Notes under the pieces: model-generated
What the model was told of the DNA's origin: nothing
The model's input: the letters and a program-made list of their open reading frames with translations, nothing else
Database searches by the model: none
From: Thermoplasmatota archaeon
Lineage (GTDB): Archaea > Thermoplasmatota > E2 > DHVEG-1
DNA length: 37,396 nucleotides
Direction of reading: 5' to 3'
Assembly (NCBI GenBank): GCA_025457885.1
Contig: JALOTN010000010.1
Location: 1 to 37,396, forward strand
In this document: positions 20,537 through 28,898 of the stretch, piece after piece
Numbering within the stretch: position 1 is the first letter of the stretch
Layout: each line of letters starts with the position of its first letter
Translations under genes and position numbers: made by a program

Positions 20537-22506
20537 TACTCAATGTCTCCTAACAGCGAATGAAGCACGTCTTTAAACATCGTGTCTTCTTCAACAGTCA
20601 ATCCCTTTGGCAATGGATACAGAACATGTTCTTTTCGGTAAATCCCTTTAAAAAGATAGTTGATGAGAGTAAAAATCCCTCCAAGCACAAGAGATTGTTC
20701 GGTGGTTTCTAATAACGTTTTACTGATTCGCCCAGCTGCCTCAGGGTCATTGTGGTCATAGAAATAATCATATTCAATGTAGATGAACTTCCCATTATCC
20801 AATGGGCTGATAAATCCTAACGCGTGCTCCAACCGATGCTTATCTCCCACATCAGAGAAGATCTTAATCCATTTCAAGATATGAGCCTTATCACCAGCCC
20901 ATATCGCACCACCAGGTCCCATCGCCATCCGTTGTCGCATCAGTCGTGATGGTAGAATCCGGAATGCATGCAGCCAAACCACATCAGTAAATTCTGGTTT
21001 TGCATAGATTTTTTTAAAAAAATCCTGCAGGTCCTCATCATAGACCTTGGCGATGTTTGCAGGGGTCGCCTCTAACCCTTGTTCGAGGTGTTTCTTCATC
21101 GGGCCAGCAAAAATCGCCCGGAGGGGGTCTTTTTCCTCAGAAAGGATTTTCATAAACTCGCTGTTTTTCAGGGATGCAAGCTTTGGTGAACCTAGTATCA
21201 AGGTTCGCAGCATCGATTCATCAATGGTGTACCCAAGCAGGTCTTCAACGATTTGCTTATCCTCTTTTTTACACACCACATCGAGTACATACCGCAACTT
21301 AAGATAATTCTTACAGACATCTTCGAAGTCTGTTGCGATCTGCCGTGTAGGGCAGATAAACTCCGCGAGATATTTATACGACAGGACTGCGAGGGATAAT
21401 CCAACGCCGCGTCGTCCCAGCTCGATAACCGCGTCAAGAGCGTCTTCAACGTTATCAAACGGGACCATCACCGCCTCCTCATCATTAAAAACAGGGTAGA
21501 GTTTCACGGTTGTCTCCGTGATTATATAAGGTGGACTGAGGGAAATATTCGCAAATCCATTATCCACAGCATAGGGGTTGGATATCTCCAGGTCATGATG
21601 AGTCTTTATCACCCCGTCGTTGTCGACCAGCTGTAGGTCAATGAAATTATCCGCGAAACAGCCATAGGAATTTCCCCAGGTGGTGACAATCCCGGTTGTC
21701 GCGATATTCGCACAGACATGCGCTCCTGCTTCTGCGACATTCGCCCGGAGATGATGCTTATAGGCTTCCTTCTGCAGCTCAAATGATGTGACTCCCGCAC
21801 CAACAACTGCAGTGCTGCTCTCCGGATGGATTTCCAGCCTTTTCATCCGTAAGAGGTCGATGATGATACCATGTTCCAGGTTGGTGGCATTGGCAAGGAC
21901 CGTGGGGGATGCGACCGATAATGCAGTCCCACCGCTCCGTGGGAGGAAGGGCATGTTATTGGTGTTTGCAAATTGCACAATTTGTGATACTTGCTCGGTG
22001 GTCTCAGGCATAACGACATAAAAATCCAGGGGAACGTTGGGTGCGATAATCGATCGGATATAGGAAGCGATGATCACAGGGTCATTCGTCGCCCATTTTT
22101 CTCCAACGATTTTCTGCAAACCAGTAACAATAGCATCCTTGGGTATCTTTAAAAAATCCTTTGTATCAAGAGTAGCAACATAGTCTTTTATCGCTTGAGC
22201 GACTTTCTCGGGTCGAAGCTGTGTGGCAAAGTTACATTGTTTATCACAAAGACCACACAAAGAGCAGGATTCTGCGATTTCAATGAGTGCCTCTGTAGGT
22301 GGTATGGTTCCATCCGTAAGATGTTTTATCAGCTCCATGCGACCCTGTGGCCAATACGCGAGGTACCCGTGTTTTTTCCCAGAGGGACATAGACCGGTTC
22401 CGAGAAAATCAATCCGGCACATGCCACAATGTGTCCCTTTTGTGGCGATGGCAACGGCAGCATCAAAATCAGTTTTTTTTACGGTTACAAGCGGGTGGCG
22501 TGTCAT
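20536..22506 (-). CDS. FAD-linked oxidase (GlcD-like) with N-terminal Fe-S domain
   Basis: The 656-residue protein has its cysteines at the N-terminus: CGMCRIDFLGTGLC (about 27-40) and CSLCGLCDKQC (about 81-91), the latter the usual CxxCxxCxxxC [4Fe-4S] spacing. The FAD-binding PCMH domain follows (about 160-330): VVMPETTEQVSQIVQFANTN, FLPRSGGTALSVASP, AVVGAGVTSFELQKEA, with AEAGAHVCANIATTGIVTTWG as the flavin-contact loop. The C-terminal half is the substrate domain of the D-lactate/glycolate oxidase family. It probably oxidises a 2-hydroxyacid or related alcohol and passes electrons to the Fe-S centre; the substrate is unknown. In most homologues the Fe-S part is separate (GlcF) or C-terminal. 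The ribosome binding site GGGGGAA lies 6 bases upstream. Confidence 0.85.
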   Translation of the reverse strand: MTRHPLVTVKKTDFDAAVAIATKGTHCGMCRIDFLGTGLCPSGKKHGYLAYWPQGRMELIKHLTDGTIPPTEALIEIAESCSLCGLCDKQCNFATQLRPEKVAQAIKDYVATLDTKDFLKIPKDAIVTGLQKIVGEKWATNDPVIIASYIRSIIAPNVPLDFYVVMPETTEQVSQIVQFANTNNMPFLPRSGGTALSVASPTVLANATNLEHGIIIDLLRMKRLEIHPESSTAVVGAGVTSFELQKEAYKHHLRANVAEAGAHVCANIATTGIVTTWGNSYGCFADNFIDLQLVDNDGVIKTHHDLEISNPYAVDNGFANISLSPPYIITETTVKLYPVFNDEEAVMVPFDNVEDALDAVIELGRRGVGLSLAVLSYKYLAEFICPTRQIATDFEDVCKNYLKLRYVLDVVCKKEDKQIVEDLLGYTIDESMLRTLILGSPKLASLKNSEFMKILSEEKDPLRAIFAGPMKKHLEQGLEATPANIAKVYDEDLQDFFKKIYAKPEFTDVVWLHAFRILPSRLMRQRMAMGPGGAIWAGDKAHILKWIKIFSDVGDKHRLEHALGFISPLDNGKFIYIEYDYFYDHNDPEAAGRISKTLLETTEQSLVLGGIFTLINYLFKGIYRKEHVLYPLPKGLTVEEDTMFKDVLHSLLGDIE

Positions 22507-22653
22507 ATCTTTCCCCCAATGACAACAATTCTCATGATGAACTGATAAGAAAAGACCTAATAAATGTTTTTATCATCATTTCATACGATAGCAAATTCTC
22601 GGGAGTACATCCGAATTTTTTTTTGAAGTGGTTTCATCGTGGTTGTTAGGATG
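22507..22653. promoter_or_regulatory. Promoter region of the FAD/Fe-S gene
   Basis: Read on the minus strand, ACATTTATTAGG (about 22558-22569) is a TATA-like sequence some 55 bases before the ATG at 22506. The rest is the 3' flank of the protease gene, with no coding capacity. Confidence 0.35.
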
Positions 22654-24318
22654 TCATTCGATCAACGGAGAAAAAAGAAAAGAGAAAAGGTATGAAAGCA
22701 ACGGATGGTTCCTGAGAAACACCTGCAAGAAACTCCCATCGAACAGCAGGCTCTTTGGCATGGTCACATCCAAGGTCGCCCAGGGGCTTTCCATGCTGAA
22801 AAAGTCTTTTGCTTTAACCTTCACCTCATAAGATCCTTTCGCAGACCAGGAATGATTCGCATTAACCGGGGCTCCTGGTGGGAAGGGACCAAGCCATCCA
22901 CTGTTTGTTCCATCATCCCAGTCGAACCAATAATACAACGGGTCACCGTCAGGGTCCGCTGCAGAGGTGGTGTACATGTATTGCTGGTTCGGTTTGCCTT
23001 CAACTGTACCGGTGATGGTCGGAGTGTGAGGGGGGACATCAATGGTGATCGTATCGGATGCCGGTGTTGCATCAAAATTACTCACACTGTTTAATGTCAT
23101 CGTTTCAATTAGATGGGTCCCATGTGGAAGTGGAATGGTTGTAAAGGAATAGGATTCCACTGCTTGATTATAGAGTCCATCACTGGGTGCTGCTGTACTC
23201 CAACCACCTCCATCAAACCGCCAGAATACGCATGCGATGTTGTTTATTGTCACATCATTACCGGCACAGCCAGGTTGTGGGTTATTATTTGGATAGGGGA
23301 TCTCTGTGGCTATCCCAGTGTAGGATAACGCTGGGATGGGTGAAGGATCCTGCGGATAGGGATTTAAGACCGTCTCAGGAAATGTATCGATGATATCTTG
23401 AATCGTATCTCCATCAGTGTCCCGCCAGCCCACCTGCAACCGTGTCCCTGTTGACAGGCTGAGGACATTGGTGTCCATGAGGCACCCTGATCCTTCTACA
23501 TCCGCGGCATTGAGGTACCCACTGTATTCCGTGTATCCATCGTATTCATCGGTTGCCCAGAAAATATGACCAAATTCATGAGCCATGACTTGATTCATGC
23601 AGGAAATTCCCCATCCGTCATTATCATACGTCATCACGATGTACGGACCACCAAGATAAGCATACGCGAAATACCCATCAGAGAAATCACCGCCAATATC
23701 CACGCTACTATCCACGAGGAACACCGTTAATGCCCAATCTGTTCCTTTCGCAGTCCTCATAGCATTAACATAATCCCTGGTCCGTTGCATCCAATCACCT
23801 GAGCTGTACCCTAGGGAAGCCATCGCCTCGGACACCCAGAGTTTCTCATAGGTAGGATCGGTCATCGCAGAGGGATGGATAATCGGTTCATAACTCGTCG
23901 GTACCGCCGTGTGAACATCAAGCACATAATTTAGTCCAGCATAGATGTTCTGATTACACCACCAGGTCATCGCCTGATTAATTTGATTTTGAACATTGGT
24001 TGTTTCTGTTGAATCCCAATTCTCCGTACTTGGATCAATAGCACCATTGCTTTCTAGGAAAATCAGTCCAACTCCGACTGATCCGATGAGATATTCACTT
24101 GTATCATAATACCCAGGAGTTGGGTCATCGGTGCGACTCTTCTCCGAATCCCTATTTTCAAGATAACAGAGTAAATCGTTACTCAAGACCTGTATCTGCC
24201 CTGATGAACTTGATACTATCGTGGTATCCGGAGTATTTACTTGTGCTCCTGTTCCATAGGGGATGGTGCTTGCACAGATGAACAATAGCATACATAAACC
24301 GATTACTTTCTTTTTCAT
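22654..24318 (-). CDS. Secreted metzincin-like zinc metalloprotease with PKD domain and C-terminal tail
   Basis: After a signal peptide (1-25, VIGLCMLLFICASTIP) a catalytic domain covers about 70-330. The zinc motif is HEFGHIFWATD (247-257): His247, Glu248 and His251, with Asp257 at the +10 position that is the third ligand in HExxHxxGxxD metzincins, although the usual Gly is Trp. CLMDTN after it may be the Met-turn region. The PKD-like domain (about 440-525: YYWFDWDDGTNSGWLGPFPP, HSWSAKGSYEVKVKAKDF) is close to that of 4533. It ends VTMP plus a tail with LQVFLRNHPLLSYLFSFL. ATG 24318 is chosen because GGAGG lies 7 bases upstream; an in-frame TTG at 24330 would contain that GGAGG. Confidence 0.8.
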   Translation of the reverse strand: MKKKVIGLCMLLFICASTIPYGTGAQVNTPDTTIVSSSSGQIQVLSNDLLCYLENRDSEKSRTDDPTPGYYDTSEYLIGSVGVGLIFLESNGAIDPSTENWDSTETTNVQNQINQAMTWWCNQNIYAGLNYVLDVHTAVPTSYEPIIHPSAMTDPTYEKLWVSEAMASLGYSSGDWMQRTRDYVNAMRTAKGTDWALTVFLVDSSVDIGGDFSDGYFAYAYLGGPYIVMTYDNDGWGISCMNQVMAHEFGHIFWATDEYDGYTEYSGYLNAADVEGSGCLMDTNVLSLSTGTRLQVGWRDTDGDTIQDIIDTFPETVLNPYPQDPSPIPALSYTGIATEIPYPNNNPQPGCAGNDVTINNIACVFWRFDGGGWSTAAPSDGLYNQAVESYSFTTIPLPHGTHLIETMTLNSVSNFDATPASDTITIDVPPHTPTITGTVEGKPNQQYMYTTSAADPDGDPLYYWFDWDDGTNSGWLGPFPPGAPVNANHSWSAKGSYEVKVKAKDFFSMESPWATLDVTMPKSLLFDGSFLQVFLRNHPLLSYLFSFLFSPLIE

Positions 24319-24333
24319 TGAATCCTCCAATAA

Positions 24334-24352
24334 ATCATAACATGATTATGAT
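24334..24352. promoter_or_regulatory. 19-bp palindrome at the protease promoter
   Basis: ATCATAA-CATGA-TTATGAT has perfect 7-bp arms and lies 16 bases upstream of the protease ATG, next to its TATA-like stretch (24351-24362, read in reverse). The inner CATGATTATG recurs at 24402-24411 in the same intergenic region, nearer the divergent esterase gene. A shared regulator of both genes is possible. Confidence 0.45.
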
Positions 24353-24493
24353 ATTTATATATTTCTTTATAGAGTTTTTTCTTGATTATATGTTAAAATC
24401 GCATGATTATGTAAGTGAAAACGGGTGCAAATCGGGTAAAAAAATATATATTGAATACTTGATAATTTAATTAGAATAACCAACTGTGAGAGT

Positions 24494-25471
24494 ATGAAAG
24501 ATAGAAACGTATGGATATTATCTTTTGCAGTAATCGCAACCTCCATGGTCATCCTGATCAGTCTATCAGGGTGTATCCGGAAAGTCCCAGAGGACCCACA
24601 TACCGTGGAAAGAACGATCATATCAGATGGTCTTCTGCGTACTTATCGGATCCATATCCCACCAAATCTACCTGAAAACAGCACTCCTGCGTTGCTGTTT
24701 GTTCTTCATGGTGGTGGCGGTACCGGGGAAGGAATGGAGCGGAGTCTTACTCTCGGGGGTTTCAATACATTTTCTGACGAACAGGATGTTCTGGTAGTGT
24801 ACCCTGATGGAATTGAGAAAAACTGGAATGATGGAAGAACAAATGTAAGTGACCCTGCGCACGAACAACAGATCGACGATGTCGGTTTCTTCACTCTGCT
24901 AATTGAAAATCTCTCTGAGGAGTTCTCGGTTGACCCGAATCGAATCTTTGCTACAGGGATCTCAAATGGTGCAATGATGTCCTATCGGCTCGCTATCGAA
25001 TTACCTGAGAAAATCGCTGCGATCGCACCGGTTGCTGGTGCGCTCCCAATTGATTTGGTTTCCTTTAACAGGTCAAATATCCCAATCTCCGTCTGTGTGT
25101 TAAGTGGAACACAAGATCCCCTTGTCCCCTGGGAGGGTGGCTTGGTTGGGTTTCCGAGGAATCCTCGAGGTATCGTTCTATCCGTGCAGGATTCGGTGAT
25201 GTACTGGGTGGAACATAATAATTGTGTGAACACCCCAAACAGCACGCTTCTTCCGGATAGTGATCCAAAGGATAAAACCTGGGTGCAACAAGATATCTAT
25301 TCTTACGGTCAAAACAATACAGAGGTTGTTCTTTACACGATCTACAATGGTGGACATACCTGGCCGGATGGATTACAGTATCTCCCAGAATCTCTTGTTG
25401 GAAGGACTACTCATGATATTAACGCAAACAATGTGATATGGGATTTTTTTCTGACACATCCAAAAGAATAA
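24494..25471 (+). CDS. Lipoprotein esterase, LpqC/PHB-depolymerase-like
   Basis: The 325-residue alpha/beta hydrolase has a lipoprotein signal: hydrophobic stretch then LSGC with Cys27, so it is probably lipid-anchored outside the membrane. LLFVLHGGGGTGEGMER is the oxyanion-hole strand, GISNGAMMS the nucleophile elbow with catalytic Ser, CVLSGTQDPLVPW carries the Asp and NGGHTWP the His. The LpqC/Esterase_PHB family includes polyhydroxybutyrate depolymerases and feruloyl or acetyl-xylan esterases, so a polymer- or plant-ester-degrading role is plausible; the substrate is not determinable. It diverges from the secreted protease gene. A TATA-like AAATATATATTG lies about 45 bases upstream. Confidence 0.85.
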   Translation: MKDRNVWILSFAVIATSMVILISLSGCIRKVPEDPHTVERTIISDGLLRTYRIHIPPNLPENSTPALLFVLHGGGGTGEGMERSLTLGGFNTFSDEQDVLVVYPDGIEKNWNDGRTNVSDPAHEQQIDDVGFFTLLIENLSEEFSVDPNRIFATGISNGAMMSYRLAIELPEKIAAIAPVAGALPIDLVSFNRSNIPISVCVLSGTQDPLVPWEGGLVGFPRNPRGIVLSVQDSVMYWVEHNNCVNTPNSTLLPDSDPKDKTWVQQDIYSYGQNNTEVVLYTIYNGGHTWPDGLQYLPESLVGRTTHDINANNVIWDFFLTHPKE

Positions 25472-25516
25472 TATCATGACGAGTGTCACTAGATTTGTAT
25501 GAACTCAGTGAAGGCG

Positions 25517-26959
25517 TTAATATTTTGGTTTTTGATTCTGTTTTATATATAACTCGTTAATCTCATTTTTTAACTCCATCATCTTCATCTCTCGGTTCAC
25601 GGTGATGGTCTTATAGCGTTCCAGTTCATTGACCTTTACTTTTAACGCTTGTTCTATCTGTTTGTTCTCTGTGATGTCCTCCATGGTGGTATAGACGGAG
25701 AGGACCTTGCCAGTCTCATCGAACAGGAAGAAATCATGGGCGACGAAGAGTTTTTTCTCCCCGTTTTTCGTCAGATACTCCCGTTCACGTCCACCCGTGT
25801 AGGATTTCCCTTCAGAGATCTTCTGAGCAAAGGATTTCTGAGCTGAGGTTTTTTCTTTTTCTGAGATGAAATCAAAAATGGATTTCCCACAGACCTCGTC
25901 TTTTGTGTACCCGAACGCTTGGCACCATTTCTCGTTGACATCGGTGATAGAACCTTCGGGAGACAAGGTATGATACGGCACAGGTGCTTTTTCATAGAGC
26001 AGCTTGAATTTTTTCTCGGATTCCTCAAGGATCTTTTCAATGCGTTTCCGAGCGCTAATATCCTTCATGACCCCAATGGATCCAACCACCCGGTCTTCAT
26101 GGTTTTTCAGCACACTTAAGGAGATGTCCACGTCGAGTTGCTCATTATTTTTCTTTAATATTTTTGTTTCAAGATGATGTTGCATGCCTTTCTGCCGGAT
26201 ATGCTGTGACCGTATCTTTTTCCATTCAGCCTCCGGGTATAAGTCCCGGACGGGTTTGAGTAATAAATCCTCCTTGTTCATCCCCAGAAGCAGTTCAGCG
26301 TATCTGTTCCAGGAGATGATTCGCTCATGTTCATCGGTCATTGTGATTGCGACTGCAGAGTTATCGAAGATCGTCCGATATTTCTTCTCAGATTCCTTGA
26401 GTTCTTTTTCCACTTTTTTTAGCTCAGTAATATCAGTGATGATTGCGACAGATCCAACGAGTTCTCCTTTGAAACCCTTCAGGATGCAGATGGAAAGATC
26501 CACATCGAACGCTCCGTGGTCCTTCCTAATCATCTTGGTTTCCATTCGATATCGGATGCCTTTTTGTCGTACGTTTTCTTTGCGTATTTTTTCCCATTCC
26601 TCATGTGGGTAAAGAGTGCGGACTGGTTTCATGAACAAGTCTGCTTCCTGCATGTTAAGGAGTTCTTCGGTGTATTTATTCCAGGAGACGATGCGTTCCT
26701 CATTATCTGCTAGGGTTATAGCGACCGAGAAGTTCTCAAAAATGGTTTCGAATTTTTCTTGAGGGCTGACCAGATCGATGATCGTTCGTTTCGGTTCATA
26801 CCGGGAGGTTGGTTTTGAAGTGGTTGTTTGAGGAGTCTTTTGGTGACCAGAGGGTGGGGAGACCATTGTTGTATCTGTTGCTGTTGATGGTGAACTCTGA
26901 AGTGTACCAAGACGTTCCTCTTCCCGTAATATCTGGACGATATCAGGTTCATCGGTCAT
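25517..26959 (-). CDS. PAS-domain sensor protein without kinase domain
   Basis: The 480-residue soluble protein has three PAS/PAC units (about 68-190, 192-312 and 318-440). The first two are near repeats: FENFSVAITLADNEERIVSW and FDNSAVAITMTDEHERIISW, each followed by KPVRxLYPxxEWxKIR. The third (APVPYHTLSPEGSITDVNEK) is more divergent. The N-terminus is Ser/Thr/Pro-rich and disordered; the C-terminus is a short coiled coil (QALKVKVNELERYKTITVNR). No histidine kinase, HATPase, cyclase or HTH domain follows, so output must be through protein contact. No response regulator is nearby. Function is inferred as signal sensing only. Confidence 0.8.
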   Translation of the reverse strand: MTDEPDIVQILREEERLGTLQSSPSTATDTTMVSPPSGHQKTPQTTTSKPTSRYEPKRTIIDLVSPQEKFETIFENFSVAITLADNEERIVSWNKYTEELLNMQEADLFMKPVRTLYPHEEWEKIRKENVRQKGIRYRMETKMIRKDHGAFDVDLSICILKGFKGELVGSVAIITDITELKKVEKELKESEKKYRTIFDNSAVAITMTDEHERIISWNRYAELLLGMNKEDLLLKPVRDLYPEAEWKKIRSQHIRQKGMQHHLETKILKKNNEQLDVDISLSVLKNHEDRVVGSIGVMKDISARKRIEKILEESEKKFKLLYEKAPVPYHTLSPEGSITDVNEKWCQAFGYTKDEVCGKSIFDFISEKEKTSAQKSFAQKISEGKSYTGGREREYLTKNGEKKLFVAHDFFLFDETGKVLSVYTTMEDITENKQIEQALKVKVNELERYKTITVNREMKMMELKNEINELYIKQNQKPKY

Positions 26960-27073
26960 AGCATCTCATCCTCCGTCCTTTGAATGGAAGAAAGAAAAAT
27001 CCTAAGAAGTCTCACTAGAGGTAATATCCTAGTTTCCATTCTCCTGTTTGAATCTCCGTTACCACATCCCATC

Positions 27074-27103
27074 AAAGCATGAAATGCTTTCGTGATATAA
27101 AAG
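27074..27103 (+). promoter_or_regulatory. Palindrome and TATA box upstream of the HtpX-like gene
   Basis: AAAGCAT-GAA-ATGCTTT (27074-27090) is a perfect 17-bp palindrome ending 3 bases before the TATA box GATATAAAAG (27094-27103). It lies in the BRE position, where a bound regulator could block TFB or recruit it. Predicted transcription start is about 27124. Confidence 0.5.
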
Positions 27104-27155
27104 AGTACGTGTCAGCGCAACAAAAGAAAATTACTGATTGAGGTTGAAAGAATGA

Positions 27156-28196
27156 ATGAAAAAGGTAAGAGAAAATTTTAAATTCTCTGTTTTATACATG
27201 CCAATGGAGGCACTAGGTACTATGTGGTTACAAGCTCGTCTATATATCTTAGTAGGTCTAATGTTTGCGATCCTCTATGGAATTCTTGTTGGGATCGGAT
27301 ATTATCTTCAAATAACGGGTCTTACTTTTTATCTCTTCATCGTTGGAATCGCAGCAGCATTCGTCCTTATCCAATATGTGATCGGACCAAAAATCGTCGA
27401 ATGGTCCATGCGTATCAAATACGTCAATGAACAGGAATACCCACGGCTCCATCAGATGGTTGCAGAACTCTCAGAACGCGCAGGATTACCCAATAAACCA
27501 AAGGTTGGCATCTCACAACTGCCAATCCCCAATGCGTTTGCGTTTGGGAGAACCAAGAGAGGTTCTCGTGTTTGTGTCACCAAAGGACTCTTGGATCTCT
27601 TAAGCGAAGATGAGTTAAAAGCAGTCCTGGGTCATGAGATCTCCCATATCAAGCATCGTGATGTCGCAGTGATCACTATGCTAAGTGTCATCCCGATGAT
27701 CTGTTACATGATCTACGTGTCATTCCTCTGGGGTGGCATGGGGCGACGAGATCGGGACAGCGGTGGAGCAATCGCAATCGGGGTCCTTGCGTTGGTCGTC
27801 TACTTTATTACAAATCTCTTGGTGATGTACGGGTCACGTATCAGGGAGTACTATGCGGATCAAGGGAGCGCGGAATTAGGCAATCAACCGCACCATCTGG
27901 CGACCGCGTTGTATAAACTAACAGTCAGTTCTGCACGAACACCTCGGAATGCACTAAAACAGACAGAGGGGATGAAAGCGTTCTTTATCAATGATCCTTC
28001 CCGAGCAATGTTCGAGGTCCGGGAGCTTAAGGACATTGACATAGACATGAGTGGGACGATTGATCAAAGCGAGCTAATGATGCTGTCTACAAAGAAGATT
28101 TCCTTAAAGACCACCGATAAACTTATCGAGGTTCTCAGTACGCATCCAAATGTCGTCAAACGGATTAAGCATCTCGCCTCATTGACTATGAATTAA
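27156..28196 (+). CDS. htpX: HtpX-like M48 zinc metalloprotease
   Basis: The 346-residue integral membrane protease has two N-terminal membrane helices (about 30-85), a cytosolic catalytic domain with HEISHIKHRD (HExxH zinc motif), a further hydrophobic stretch (CYMIYVSFLWGG, then AIGVLALVVYFITNLLVMYG) and the third-ligand region REYYADQGSAEL with the conserved Glu/Asp. The C-terminal STHPNVVKRIKHLASL is the usual HtpX ending. It degrades misfolded membrane proteins. A longer-than-usual insert (DIDIDMSGTIDQSELMMLS) precedes the end. The next gene starts 14 bases downstream and may be co-transcribed. Confidence 0.92.
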   Translation: MKKVRENFKFSVLYMPMEALGTMWLQARLYILVGLMFAILYGILVGIGYYLQITGLTFYLFIVGIAAAFVLIQYVIGPKIVEWSMRIKYVNEQEYPRLHQMVAELSERAGLPNKPKVGISQLPIPNAFAFGRTKRGSRVCVTKGLLDLLSEDELKAVLGHEISHIKHRDVAVITMLSVIPMICYMIYVSFLWGGMGRRDRDSGGAIAIGVLALVVYFITNLLVMYGSRIREYYADQGSAELGNQPHHLATALYKLTVSSARTPRNALKQTEGMKAFFINDPSRAMFEVRELKDIDIDMSGTIDQSELMMLSTKKISLKTTDKLIEVLSTHPNVVKRIKHLASLTMN

Positions 28197-28209
28197 CAGG
28201 ATTATTCCT

Positions 28210-28539
28210 ATGAGGATCTGGGATATTCCACCAGAGCAGCTCTGTCGAAATCATTTATTAGGGGAACATCGAGAGCTTCATGCGATCTGGTCTATTTTAA
28301 TCAATGGGAAGAAAGGGTACGCGCATCATCCGGAGACGGTTCGATGGAAAGGGAAACAAAAAGCATTGTATCATCGCCATGAGGCACTCGTCAGGGAGAT
28401 GATGCGACGTGGATTTCATCATCAGAGCCCATTGGAGTCTCGCTATGCAGTTGGATTAGAGTCCCAAGAGGTCTTTGTGAATTCGTATGAGGAACAGGTT
28501 CTTCTGCTCCGTCAGAAACAATGTGGTTGTCGTGTTTAA
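28210..28539 (+). CDS. Pyrimidine-dimer DNA glycosylase/endonuclease V family protein
   Basis: The 109-residue protein resembles the small bacterial and archaeal proteins of this family: RIWDIPPEQLCRNHLLGEHR, ELHAIWSILINGKKGYAHHP, ETVRWKGKQKALYHRHEALV, EMMRRGFHHQSPL. The T4 prototype uses its N-terminal amine to excise UV-induced dimers; the first residues after Met here are Arg-Ile rather than Thr, so the chemistry may differ. It follows htpX by 14 bases in the same direction, suggesting a stress-related transcript. An A-rich and T-rich convergent gap follows. Confidence 0.75.
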   Translation: MRIWDIPPEQLCRNHLLGEHRELHAIWSILINGKKGYAHHPETVRWKGKQKALYHRHEALVREMMRRGFHHQSPLESRYAVGLESQEVFVNSYEEQVLLLRQKQCGCRV

Positions 28540-28565
28540 AAAAGAAAAAAAATGAGGGGGTTATT

Positions 28566-28814
28566 TTATTTTTGTACAACACCACCCCATTTTGATATAT
28601 AGACAATACCAACAACTGATACGACGGTGATTACTAATCCGACGACGATCCCAATAATAAGAGACATCGTGTCTGGAAATCCACCTTCTTGCCACAGTCC
28701 GGCTAATTGCATTGCTCCGACAATGATATCTTTCCAGATTAGAGCAATAATAAAACCGAAAGCCGCAGCTATTGATACTGCTATTGTGCTCTTGATTTCT
28801 TTTATGGTTACCAT
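28566..28814 (-). CDS. Small two- to three-helix membrane protein (DUF5654-like)
   Basis: The 82-residue protein starts with a short polar helix (VTIKEIKSTIAVSIAAAFGF) leading into a first membrane helix (AAAFGFIIALIWKDIIVGAM) and ends with a second (TMSLIIGIVVGLVITVVSVV, then GIVYISKWGG). The AFGFIIALIWKDII pattern is like DUF5654 membrane proteins of archaea. The function is not known. The start has GGGGAGG upstream on the minus strand. Confidence 0.6.
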   Translation of the reverse strand: MVTIKEIKSTIAVSIAAAFGFIIALIWKDIIVGAMQLAGLWQEGGFPDTMSLIIGIVVGLVITVVSVVGIVYISKWGGVVQK

Positions 28815-28898
28815 TTTTCACCTCCCCACAATCTTATTTAGACAGAAAATATCTCGGCGCTATATAATAATTTCGAAAAAAATCATCTTTTTTATGGG

